Below, piece by piece: positions 1 to 9,370 of a stretch of DNA of 21,917 nucleotides. The DNA is taken from assembly GCA_000969725.1 (NCBI GenBank), contig JXSR01S003814.1; one strand, written 5' to 3'. This DNA is from Ophiothrix spiculata. Its lineage: Eukaryota; Echinodermata; Ophiuroidea; Amphilepidida; Ophiotrichidae. Position numbers and translations under genes: made by a program. Numbering within the stretch: the stretch's first letter is position 1; each line of letters begins with the position of its first letter. Below the pieces are notes generated by a model. It saw only the letters and a list, made by a program, of their open reading frames with translations, was not told where the DNA came from and made no database searches.

Positions 1-3000
1 ACAATGCATATTACCGGATTTGTGACAATTTTTTGAAATTTATCTATACAATCCTAAAATTTAAGAATGAAACAAAAATATTAATTTGGCTTGAAATAAA
101 CTAAATATATATGGAATAAAAACTGACACCATGATTTGTATAGCCATAGCTATATACGGTCTCTTTGTGAAATTTAATTCAGTATTTGCAGATTTGAATC
201 ATGACAAATGAAAACGAATATTCAATTTGGTTGTATCATTATGACGAGTAGATTCGCTCCGAAATAGAGTGCACATTCCTAATAATTGGCCACACAATTC
301 GTAAAACAGAGTGCTTAATCACGTATTTGTAATCGGTTAAATGAATCACGATGTGCATTAATGTTTTCGACTTTTGATAAACTAAATTGAATGCAAGGTT
401 AGCGAAATTGAAAGTTAGATATCACGTCGGTTTAAAAATCAGCGCGAAATTGAATGGTTGTTTTACCAATTGATGTGCATATTTGCTGAAATCGTCCGGG
501 AAAACCTATTAGAAATGGGTAGTTATATACTAAGCTAAAGTAGTAATAAGTTTCTGAAACAAGCACATGCAAAATTCAATTTTATACCATAACGTGTTAA
601 GTCAATAGGCAAATTTACCTATTTTGTGTCAAACGTGTTAAGTCCACTGCATTTTTGAAACTAAAAAATATTTTTTAAAGAAAAAGTAGAAATTACAGAT
701 TTCAATTATTTATGGTCTTCTTGAGCAGGAGTCCTGGAAAAAATAACGTTGTTTTTAATAGCAATAGAAAAAAAAGTTGATTTTCTTGGTATTGAAAATT
801 GCGGACTTAGCGCCTGTTGGAAATCATAAGTTGCATGCGCGGGCCAAGCGACCAAGGACATCAGTTGCTGTTGGCCATCAGGTAAAACGTAGTGTAGTGT
901 TCAGGAGCAAGACAACTCGAATTTAGTCCCCTCGACCAAGGTGTAAATATTTCAGTAGAATTTCAATACAATATAAAGTGATCCACCACTTTCACATTCA
1001 ATTATTGGGCCATTTGATCACCACGACAACCAGAAAATATATTGGCACACAGTGTTTAGACAAAATACATCACTTTTCCCCTGCCCTACCTTTAAATGTA
1101 AATATTCATATAACAAACGTGTTTAAGCCACGTTTAGTAAAATGTTCTAAAATTAGTATTTTCTTGCTAAAACTCTCTCTCGAACTTGACCTTGGGCACA
1201 ATTGGTTGTAGCCTTAGTTCTTTTCATGGCGCCTTAAGGCATAGCCCTATAGTGCAGTTACCTGGGTACTCCTTCTACATGACTGCATCTTAAGTAAAAC
1301 ACCAAATTACGTCATGTATGCCAATACAAGAGAGGTGTAGAAACCAAGTTCAAGTTCACGTCCGCAGTTTTATTTTGATACGATCAGTACGATACGTACG
1401 GTAATACTGTAATTATTACTGTTGATACATAAAAGCATATAGGAATTTGATTTACGTTTCCGAAAAGTGGTAACGTTTACCGTCATAAAACCTAAATAGT
1501 TGAAATGAAATCTTTAAAAACACACTTTGTTATAAAAATCCCGATTTTCCCCAATAAATTTTATAAAGATTTTATTTTTAGCAGATTTTGAATGAGTTTA
1601 TGATGTTCTCATGATGAAGCGAAAAAATATGTCACTTATTTGTTTGCTTCAAAGGTTTTTCAAACTTTTTAATAATTTAGTATCAAAATATTCTGTCATG
1701 CACCATATGAGATTTAATGGCCGAGACTTGACCAATTTTGGAGATAATTATGAAATGGTACTAATTTCTATAATTAGATTTGCACAATGAAGTATGTATG
1801 GTAAAATTCAACATTGCTCAAAATCAAACTGATATTGAAACTGACTGGTTCAACTATTTTCAAACTTTTCGAGATATTGATAGCGAAATATTGCTCATTT
1901 TCCCCATATCCAAATGTTTAAGTTTAAAACTGAATATTGTCCCGTTCTGGGGATATAAGTGGATATGTCTTTGAACCATAAATAAAATTACACAATGAAG
2001 TACGGACAACTGTGAAATGTGATATTGTTCATAAATTCAAAACGGTTCAACCGATTTAACTGAAATTTGAAACTCATAACCTCCCTAAAGACGAGTCTTT
2101 CATTTGAGACTGAAATCTTAATTGTATTTTCATCTTAACCATGATCTGTTTAATAAGTGAATATCTTCAAAGGGAGCAGCTCAGATTCGATTTAGGATTA
2201 AATAAGATGCTCTAATTAAAAACACCAATCAAAAAATATATTTATTAATATTAAAACTAGAAACACTGTTTTCACACAAGTTTTTTTATTTTCTCCGGAG
2301 AAAAAAATCAAGTTGATAAAGAAATGTTTCCGATATTCAACCAATTTAGGGAAAACTACTGGTATATTATATTACTAAAATAAATATGCTCGATTCATGT
2401 ATAAATATGTGAGTAGAAATGTAGCGGGAGGAATCTAGATCTGTTCCTTTAATTGGAAATTATTTACAAAGACTTTTAAAAAAATCAGATCATGTGCATT
2501 TAGGAAGCTATAATAGATGTCAATGATTTGAATACTTCTTTCGTATGTTGATCGCTTTCATTTATAGTATAATCATGTAATTGGAAAACAGGGATTTTAT
2601 AAAAGGAAATATCATATCTTTATAAAATAATATTTGATAAGTGTTTAACAGGGAAGCCTTAGATATTTGTGTTGATGAATAATTAACCCGGTTTGTCAAA
2701 ACTGTTATTAAACGTTTTTGCGCATTGCTTTTGGCAATACTATCTAAATCAGCTCAGAAAGTCAAAGTGCACACTATAAATGTAACACTTTATGAATATC
2801 TAATTAGGACAATTACTTGTTTCACTGTTCGATACTAATTAATTCTGTTCTTTTATTATTAAACACTGAAAAATCTACGCATGATGAAAATTGAATAAAA
2901 TTAATTCAGCGATATTAATCCACTTGACCTTGAACTCTACATTGACAGATACAATACCGCTACTAGTTTTCCTCTGGTTGCCACTTTTTTGCAATTTTTC

Positions 3001-3204
3001 CTACTCTTTCCAGAGAGTTATTGTACTTTTCTGATCAATTAAGCAAATGCTTAAGTTAGTACTGCTTGTTTAACTTCAATTGAAGTATAGTGATCGGTGT
3101 TGTTGCGATTCGACTCCTTGTTTATTCGCACTTAATGCTCACTCTGCTATCGATATTCGTGTTTACCCGCTGTTGTCTGTTTGAACTCGCGCGGAAATGA
3201 TGAG
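1..3204. other. AT-rich stretch without a recognisable gene
   Basis: No open frame here resembles a known protein and no exon-like block with good splice sites stands out. Small structures only: the 13-mer AACGTGTTAAGTC occurs at 591-603 and again at 632-644, and a variant (AACGTGTTTAAGCC) appears near 1116, so 590-1140 may hold a decayed repeat. A 10-bp palindrome GCCTTAAGGC lies at 1231-1240. The 12-mer CACAATGAAGTA is found at 1783 and 1991, again suggesting old repeat DNA. The part from about 3090 to 3200 is less AT-rich than its surroundings but gave no readable product. Confidence 0.6.
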
Positions 3205-3371
3205 TGTTTCTCGCCAGATTTGAGGAGCCAAAAGTTGAGGAAATACTTTCTTCCTTATCTACCGTACAATGTACAAACTATATATATATATATATATGTT
3301 TCTCGCCAGATTTGAGGAGCCAAAAGTTGAGGAAATACTTTCTTCCTTATCTACCGTACAATGTAAAAACA
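3205..3371. repeat. 75-bp tandem duplication separated by a TA run
   Basis: The 75 bases at 3205-3279 are repeated at 3297-3371 (offset 92) with one visible difference (C at 3274, A at 3366). The copies are joined by an alternating TA tract. The near-identity implies a recent local duplication, probably by slippage or unequal exchange anchored in the TA run. It creates two similar short open frames (starting at 3204 and 3269), but these only mirror the repeat and show no protein family features. Confidence 0.9.
3279..3297. repeat. (TA)n microsatellite
   Basis: Nineteen bases of perfect TA alternation lie exactly at the junction between the two copies of the 75-bp duplication. It is likely polymorphic in length and may have seeded the duplication. 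Confidence 0.9.
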
Positions 3372-4649
3372 CAATATGTGCAACAATAAAGCATGGTAGA
3401 TATACTTTCACATTACGTACAATTTTACTTCAATCTGTTCCCATGCAAGATGTTTTTATGTACACATGTTTGAAATAGTAGATACTGCCTTTAGTTATGA
3501 AAGAACATTCATAGTCTTCTTATTTCTGCTTGAATATTCTATGGCAAAAGAGAGTAACTTGCGGATTAACCTAGATGTACTTACTGCGTTTTTACTTCAT
3601 AAGACAGTAATCACTAAACTCAAAGCACGTTTTAATGGCGAGTTGACGCAAAAAGTGCATTGACTTAGAATTTGCAAGAGGTACATAAATATGATTTTTG
3701 ATACAATGCGGCAGTTGCAAATTTGACAAATACAATTCAGGTGTACTTTTAAGCTCGGGACTTTGAGAATACGAAGGGTTGATTTCAAAGTTGTAAACAA
3801 GTAATTTTATAGTAAATTTATTTTGAATGATATTAACAAGGACTTTTTTTATGATAGTTGGTGCTCCTATCTAGCTAATGTTTGCAAATGTTAAAAAAAT
3901 CTCGTGAATTGCTTACCGTTTGTTTTTACAAATCATTATGCAAATTGTTTACCATATCATGTTATTTAAACATCTGGTATGATGATAATGAACGTTTTTA
4001 GAAATCCAAAGTGTAAATAAAAATCAAATATTAATTTGGGCAAAATGTTCACGACTAGTAGTACCAATTAAGTAACCGTACAGGAAGTATATAGTTTGAT
4101 GTCTGAAAATAAAAGTAAGAACTTTATCAAGGCAGTCTGTAGGCTATAACCGCAACATACTTGATTTCCAAATATGGTAAGAATACTTAATTAAGTAAAG
4201 ATAAATTTTTATTAATATCAACATTTCAACCTCCAAAAATAAATGTAACTGCATGTACCTTTATAAAAATCCAACTCAAATGCTTCGTCACTTTGCAGTA
4301 GAGAGAAAGGTTAATACCCATATTCAATGTTAAAATAACCATATTATCATACGGATATTCAAGTGTTTACGTCATTGTAAATGAATTAATGATAAGTAAA
4401 AAAAAGAAAATTCTCAAAAGTTCAATCAAATAAATTAAACAACAGCATAGTAATAAAAAATAGATTAATTAATCAATCATCAAATATTTAATTAATTGAA
4501 TCCTTGAAGATGAATCATAAATAAACCATTTAAATAAATTATTGTAGCAATGTTTACAAATGAAATAAATAATGGCTTTAAATAAGCAAATATTTATAAT
4601 AAAATTGTAATATCCACTATGGCAAGTAAGAATGCAAATTTAAGTCTCT
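3372..4649. other. AT-rich stretch, no gene seen
   Basis: This stretch is very AT-rich, with many TAAT/ATTA-type words, notably 4380-4620. The short open frames at 3466-3663 (plus) and 3597-3800 (minus) have no recognisable domain and no supporting splice or initiation context. I see no tandem array, terminal inverted repeats or RNA gene. Confidence 0.6.
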
Positions 4650-4690
4650 AAGTTACTGCGGAAAGCAGTAACTTAAGTTACTGCTTTCCG
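4650..4690. repeat. Nested palindrome: three copies of a 10-mer, two direct and one inverted
   Basis: AAGTTACTGC occurs at 4650-4659, its reverse complement GCAGTAACTT at 4665-4674, and the forward word again at 4675-4684. The spacer GGAAA (4660-4664) is mirrored by TTTCC (4685-4689). As a result 4659-4690 is a perfect 32-bp palindrome centred between 4674 and 4675, and 4650-4674 can instead form a hairpin with a 10-bp stem and a 5-base loop. The two folds share the middle arm and exclude each other. The function is unknown; it could be the inverted tip of a small repeat or a replication-slippage product. Confidence 0.85.
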
Positions 4691-5876
4691 TAAAAAGGCA
4701 CTTAATATTGAATGTACTTAAAAGCTCTTTACGCAATACCTAGGTATTTTAATTACCACATATCACTCTTATCATTGTTGCAATTGAATCAATTTGCCAA
4801 GCATCACTCCATCAGTAAATACTAAATGGCGACTTGTGATTCTACATTTAACCATAGTAACCAAAATGTAATCATAACATGGCGTTGGTCTGTTCAATCG
4901 ATATGAGTTTCTCAATATTACAAATTTCGGTCAAATAAAGGGCAGGAACAAAAAGACAAATCAGGGCAGATGTTTGTGTTTCTTAGGTGCGATACGTTTT
5001 GGCCGTGAGAAACACACTACCATTTAACAGCTGGTCGCTACTGATAGTGTTACGAAAAAACACTCAAGTCCAAAACAGTACAAATTTAGGGCGGTTTCCT
5101 ACGCAACCTATATGGGAGTGAATGAAGTCATGGGAGTCTAGGAGCGACAAAGAGCATCGCACTCTCCCTTTACCACTGATGTGTAAGAGTCAATAGCTGA
5201 GGCGCCAATGCGACGACACCATCATAAATACTGCTGTATTCTACGTTTGTTAAGTACTGCACTTTTCCTAAATTTACCTTTAATCGTAAAGTGCAAATAC
5301 TCCTTGTAAAATTACAACATTTCCATGGAGCTATATATAACAATCCTCCGATATGAACTCCACTACTATTTTCCTTGATTGTATATAGTGAAAAAGAAAG
5401 ATAAGAAAATAAAAAAAGAACGAACAGAGTGCACACTTCAATGTTCTTTAGAAAGTACAGTCGCACGGCACATCTTATCACGTCGCGTTAAGAAAAATAG
5501 CAAAATGCCTTCAACGTATAAATAAATATGAGTTACCTACCACCAAAGGACTGTCGAGAATGCTGCTACGACTCTATTTGGGTACTTTGTTGTACTTTTT
5601 AATGTTTGAAAAGGAGGAATGTGAGAAGTGTTTAAGTCTTCATTTACAACCCTGACCAAAGCAAAAGTACGAAGGTATGCCGAAGAACTTTTGACATGAA
5701 AAGACTTGCTTACACAAAGCCGGATTGCTGTAATAAGCTAAAAAGTAAAGGTTGGTGTCAGAAGCTAGCTCAGTTCACAAATGAAAATACATTGTGTATT
5801 ATACAGCAATCATTTTATGATGTAGGCTTAATTGATAAAGTACATTCAAACTAAAGAAATAAAGTACGTCAAAGTG
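4691..5876. other. Intergenic-type DNA, no confident gene
   Basis: The longest open frame is a 103-codon minus-strand frame at 5170-5481. Its translation shows a hydrophobic patch near the N-terminus but no recognisable family, and there is no convincing start or splice context. A short inverted pair, TGCACTTT (5258-5265) with AAAGTGCA (5288-5295), lies inside it. The block 4960-5220 is less AT-rich than its neighbours, but I could not read an exon or transposon from it. Confidence 0.55.
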
Positions 5877-6058
5877 CTTCTTCTTCATCTTCTTTTTCTC
5901 CCCCTCCTCTTCTTTATTTCTTCCTCCTCCTCTTTTTCTTCTTCTTTTTCTTCTTCTTCTTCATCATCTTTGTCTTTTTCTTCTTCTTCTTCTTCTTCTT
6001 CTTCTTCTTCTTCTTCTTCTTCTTCTTCTTCTTCTTCTTCTTCTTCTTCTTCTTCTTT
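5877..6058. repeat. TTC/GAA microsatellite in a polypyrimidine tract
   Basis: The plus strand is almost purely pyrimidine for about 180 bases. It starts with an impure mix of TTC, TCC and TTTTTC units containing a few A and G interruptions, then runs as perfect TTC from 5978 to 6055 (26 units). The open frame that crosses it (5832-6104) is a serine/phenylalanine run produced by the repeat and is not a gene. GAA/TTC tracts with mirror symmetry are known to form triplex DNA and are often length-variable. Confidence 0.95.
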
Positions 6059-6364
6059 ATTCACTTATTGTAACAATCTTGGCATCGTCAGTCTAATCTT
6101 GTGATTAATGCTTCCTTTACGTTTTATAGATGAATGTGCTTTGCATAGTTAAAGATTAAAACTTCATTAACAGTCCGAGGACACACTTGAAATAAGCAAG
6201 TAAGCAACTTCATCAGTATTGAGTATTTGGTTACATAAAAATGCAAACACTCAGAACATACCGAGTAACAGAATAAGAGGCAACTGTACTTTGAGATATG
6301 TTCTTCTCAAACTAGGTTGATATATTACCTTGTCTCCCTGACATTATCATACCAATACTGAATA
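6059..6364. other. Spacer between the microsatellite and the mariner-like element
   Basis: About 300 bases of AT-rich DNA in which I see no gene, RNA, repeat or regulatory structure. Confidence 0.6.
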
Positions 6365-6366
6365 TA

Positions 6367-6420
6367 CGAGGATCATTCAAAAAGTTCTACCTGTTGTATC
6401 ATAACTTTTGTTTTATTAAA
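6367..6420 (+). repeat. Left terminal inverted repeat of the mariner-like element
   Basis: Fifty-four bases matching the reverse complement of 7312-7365 at 51 positions; the mismatches are at element positions 6, 42 and 47. It directly follows the TA at 6365-6366. Confidence 0.9.
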
Positions 6421-7311
6421 AGAAGCTACTTGAAAGTGGCTACTACATATGGTTAAACAATCATATCAATATCTTTTCTAGATTTTTGTAAGTCACCTAA
6501 AAACCACAGTAAGGTTCGGGTACACCGGAAACGGTGAAATATCTAATGGCTTTGCACCTGAAACTATATGTGCAGCTAAGGGATGAACAACCGTCTGTAT
6601 TCCCAAAATTTATGAAAGTTCCACAGAACAAATTTGAAATGAAAGTGTACCTAACACTAGTCCAACAAATCATTTGTCACTGATTAAGTAAACTTGGTGC
6701 TGATAGAAATTACCCAGAATCCTAATATTTGAAAGGTTACGTTACGAATATAAGCTTTGTGTGTTTCTCTATAGCCTGACTTTTCCATGTGTGTTTTTAT
6801 GTGAAAAACAACAAAAGGTACTACTCCACATTTTCTGTCAACAAATTGAATTTAGTTCCCCTTTTGATCAACTATGAAAATGTAATACAAAATAAAGCTT
6901 CATAATGCCACCATTTCACATATTGTTTTATGAAGGTCAATTTCTTCGTAAACTGTGTCCTTGGTGATTTTCATAGTATTGGGCGATTTGTTCCTATCAT
7001 TGTGAATGACCATTATTTTCAGTTTTGATCAGCTTTTTTAATCATCCCATATAATTGCATGTTCATTCTTGTGATTTATACAATTTTCACTGTAAAGCAA
7101 TACTATATTGCTATATTATGGCCTTTTTTCAATTCACTGTACTTGAGCCACTTTTAAAAATGTTGCACCTATTTGACCGTTTGCTGTGTACCAAACTTTA
7201 CTGTGGTTCTTAGATCATCTTCAAAACTCTAGGAAAGGTACTATTACGATTTTTTCACTATGTGTAGATGACATATGTAGTTACATTTTTGCTAATTTTC
7301 AATTTGCTACC

Positions 7312-7365
7312 TTTAATAGAACAGAAGTTATGATACAACAGGTAGAACTTTTTGAATGACCCTCG
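7312..7365 (-). repeat. Right terminal inverted repeat of the mariner-like element
   Basis: Inverted counterpart of 6367-6420, followed by the TA at 7366-7367. This end carries the CGAGGGTCATTC form (read on the minus strand), whereas the left end has CGAGGATCATTC. Confidence 0.9.
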
Positions 7366-7367
7366 TA

Positions 7368-7681
7368 ATATCAGCTAATAACTGTTTCTAACAATGATTT
7401 ACGGTGTGCGTTTGTCACAAGAAATCACACTAAGCATGCTAAGTGCAATGAACGGCTCAGAAGAAGACAGGACTAAAACAATAACGATGATAAATGGTGT
7501 AAATGTGTTCTTGTATAAACCAAAGTATTCTTTTGTATATATTTGGGGAACCTGAACTCGTTTAGGTTTCAAGATGGAAGTTGGATGCAAAGACTCAAGT
7601 TCATATTGCACAAAAATAGAATAGTTTAACTAGTAATTGAATGCAAAGATCTCAGTTCGCTTTATATCAAAATACATGTAC
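7368..7681. other. Spacer between two transposable elements
   Basis: About 310 bases of ordinary AT-rich sequence. A 70-codon minus-strand open frame at 7399-7611 has no recognisable features and I do not call it a gene. Confidence 0.55.
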
Positions 7682-7685
7682 TAAT

Positions 7686-7920
7686 AGAGGCCTTGCATGC
7701 TTTTATCGATTGGTACCAAACAAAGGATTTGAACTGGTGACCTTTCCCGTAAACATGGCGTACCACAGTCTATTCAACAAGATATTGTAATTAACCTGCT
7801 GATAATGGTGCATTTTTGTGGATGGACAATCTGAAGTACATGGTAATGGTAACACTTCTATTGAATGCATTTGAGCAATCCGCCATATTCACGGTATTCT
7901 ACGTCACATGCAGGGCCTCT
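7686..7920. mobile_element. MITE-like element with TAAT target duplication, 235 bp
   Basis: The left end reads AGAGGCCTTGCATG, and the right end, on the opposite strand, reads AGAGGCCCTGCATG: 14 bases with one mismatch. The element is flanked by TAAT at 7682-7685 and 7921-7924. Inverted similarity continues inside. GTGACC...CCGTAAACATGGCG at 7737-7760 pairs with the complement of 7881-7907, which reads GTGACGT...CCGTGAATATGGCG. The left arm seems to carry about 35 extra bases between these blocks. No coding capacity is visible, which fits a miniature inverted-repeat transposable element. The superfamily is not clear to me: a 4-base TAAT duplication is suggestive but could be read as a shorter AT-rich duplication. 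Confidence 0.65.
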
Positions 7921-7924
7921 TAAT

Positions 7925-9075
7925 CGAGCTGATCCTGTTTTTAAACCAAGTTTGTTATATGTGCTAACTTGAAAAAAAAATAGTGCAGTGAATGTTACAA
8001 CTAAACAGGTACAGTGTCCTGATTGTAGTACAATGATCTTTTTGAATCACACAACAGATATGACAGCATTATGACTGCGACTTTCATCCTTTGGGATACC
8101 TCTGAAGAGTTCTCTAACCTCTTGTTAAATTTTCACTCCAATTACTACTTAATGGTAACAATTTTCGCGTTACCTTAAACATACAATGTGTCATTTCATC
8201 TCTCAACCCTACGTGGTGACTAAGCATCTCCCCCATCACTCATCAAACCATTGGTCCTTTAATCTGACGACATTGTGATTGGACCAAAGTTTACTAACTC
8301 CCTTGAGCTCACACGCCGAATGTTAAATATATGTGGCATTCGTTCAACCATTTCGTTGCACACGAACACCTCCGCATAACTTAATGTCATAGACCTGTCA
8401 AAGGCTAACAAAAAGTTCAAACATAAATCATTATTATTATGATTTTTATGTTATATATGACACATGGTTTATTACCTTAAACTTTATTAAGTTAAAATTT
8501 ATTACAAACACCAGTGGTTTGTACTTTGAGGTAGTTCCTGCTCTGGCTATGGTGTTTTCCCAGTAGGGCGATAAATATGCACCCTCATGACAGAAGTTCA
8601 AAGTCTAATACACTTTTCTCTTTTCTTACTATGAGTAATTTGTGCCCGTACCTGACGGCATTCAATCCAGTACAAACAAAGAATTTCACTCAGTAAGAAG
8701 ATAACTCAGCTCCAATCTGCCTTCAGCCCCTAATCATAAGTTATAGAGTATTGCACGCTTTTGGCTTACTCTGCCAACCCATATCACCACACTCATAGTA
8801 CATCAATAGGTTATTGTACTTTAAGTATGAACCACTATTTGTATACGTCTTTTCATTTTTACCTTAATACTTAAAGGCAAAGTACGTAAGAAAAGTGCCT
8901 ACAATTTTATGTGTATATTCAAATTACCTGGCCAGTACACGTGGCCTGACCTCGATCTGTTAACCCACTGGCTAAGTTACCTCTCGTCAGTCAACTATTC
9001 AGTATGTCGCGGTAATATTTACCGTGCCCGATCGTATACCAGAGAGTATATACACTCACACACAAATACACACTC
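7925..9075. other. Upstream region of the P450 gene, no other gene seen
   Basis: This is mixed, moderately AT-rich DNA that probably includes distal 5' sequence of the P450 gene. Visible small features are an inverted pair TTGGTCC (8251-8257) with GGACCAA (8280-8286), and an imperfect hairpin formed by GTACTTTAAGTAT (8816-8828) with the complementary stretch 8868-8885, which carries a 6-base bulge. No RNA gene, tandem array or readable exon was found. Confidence 0.5.
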
Positions 9076-9158
9076 GATTGGTTAGCCAATCAGAAGCCTT
9101 ATTGCAAAGAGAGTTAGTCACAGGATATTCATTCTTGTAAGCGCGCGCCGCTATAAAA
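9076..9158 (+). promoter_or_regulatory. Candidate core promoter of the P450 gene
   Basis: GATTGG at 9076-9081 and CCAATC at 9086-9091 form a pair of CCAAT-type motifs in opposite orientation. TATAAAA lies at 9152-9158, just after a short GC-rich run (GCGCGCGCCGC). The spacing of about 65 bases between CCAAT and TATA is normal for an animal polymerase II promoter. Transcription would then start near 9180-9190 and give a leader of roughly 185 bases before the ATG at 9371. This is inferred from motifs only; no initiator element is certain. Confidence 0.45.
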
Positions 9159-9200
9159 CAGCATTGATAAGAGAGATTCTGACTAGAACAGCTGATTACC

Positions 9201-9230
9201 ATGGATGCGGTGCTCAATGGACGTAAATAA
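9201..9230 (+). promoter_or_regulatory. Upstream ORF of 9 codons in the predicted P450 leader
   Basis: An ATG in strong initiation context (ACCATGG) opens a frame encoding MDAVLNGRK and then TAA at 9228-9230. If transcription starts at the predicted TATA-dependent site, this ORF lies in the leader about 140 bases before the P450 ATG, whose context (ATCATGT) has A at -3 but lacks G at +4. Such an ORF could lower translation of the main frame. It would be irrelevant if the real start site is downstream of 9203 or the leader is spliced. Confidence 0.35.
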
Positions 9231-9370
9231 ACGTGTTTGACTTTTTCAAATGTGGAAACATGCAATGGAGAAAATTGTTTGAACATAGCTTATTATATAT
9301 TACCTTTGCTTTTACCGAGTGAAACAGTTATTTCATTCAGCTAGGAACTACTATTTTCAAAGTATTCATC

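Larger units (their letters stand above)
6367..7365. mobile_element. Tc1/mariner-like DNA transposon, probably non-autonomous, 999 bp
   Basis: Both ends are intact. The element begins CGAGGATCATTC and ends GAATGACCCTCG, flanked on each side by TA (6365-6366 and 7366-7367), the target duplication typical of the Tc1/mariner superfamily. The outer 54 bases are inverted copies with three mismatches. Weaker inverted similarity continues inward to about 6541 on the left and about 7172 on the right, for example AACCACAGTAA near 6502 against TTACTGTGGTT near 7198, so the termini are long (about 175-190 bp). A 999-bp length could in principle hold a mariner transposase, but I find no frame long enough. 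The best remnant is a frame of about 50 codons starting near 6534, too weak to assign. I read it as a defective or non-autonomous copy. The strand of the original gene is undetermined. Confidence 0.85.

Noticed and set aside
978..1211. 77-codon plus-strand open frame
   Set aside because: No recognisable domain, and a length expected by chance in a window of this size.
1783..2002. Possible tandem repeat of about 208 bp based on CACAATGAAGTA at 1783 and 1991
   Set aside because: Similarity does not extend convincingly beyond the 12-base word and its AT-rich flank.
5170..5481. 103-codon minus-strand open frame with a hydrophobic N-terminal patch
   Set aside because: Considered as a small secreted protein. 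The hydrophobic run comes from an A/T-rich stretch, no family is recognised, and it contains a short inverted repeat instead.
5832..6104. 90-codon serine/phenylalanine-rich open frame
   Set aside because: It is the translation of the TTC microsatellite; there is no coding signal outside the repeat.
7725..7790. tRNA-like B-box (GGTCACCAGTTCAAATCC on the minus strand), possible tRNA-derived SINE head
   Set aside because: No cloverleaf could be drawn, the A-box is poor, and the segment lies inside an element whose terminal inverted repeats and TAAT duplication fit a MITE better than a SINE.
8312..8758. CACGC words at 8312-8316 and 8754-8758 as aryl-hydrocarbon-receptor response elements (GCGTG on the minus strand)
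   Set aside because: Only the 5-base core is present, without the T of the TNGCGTG consensus. Two such words are expected by chance, and AhR control of this gene is unproven.
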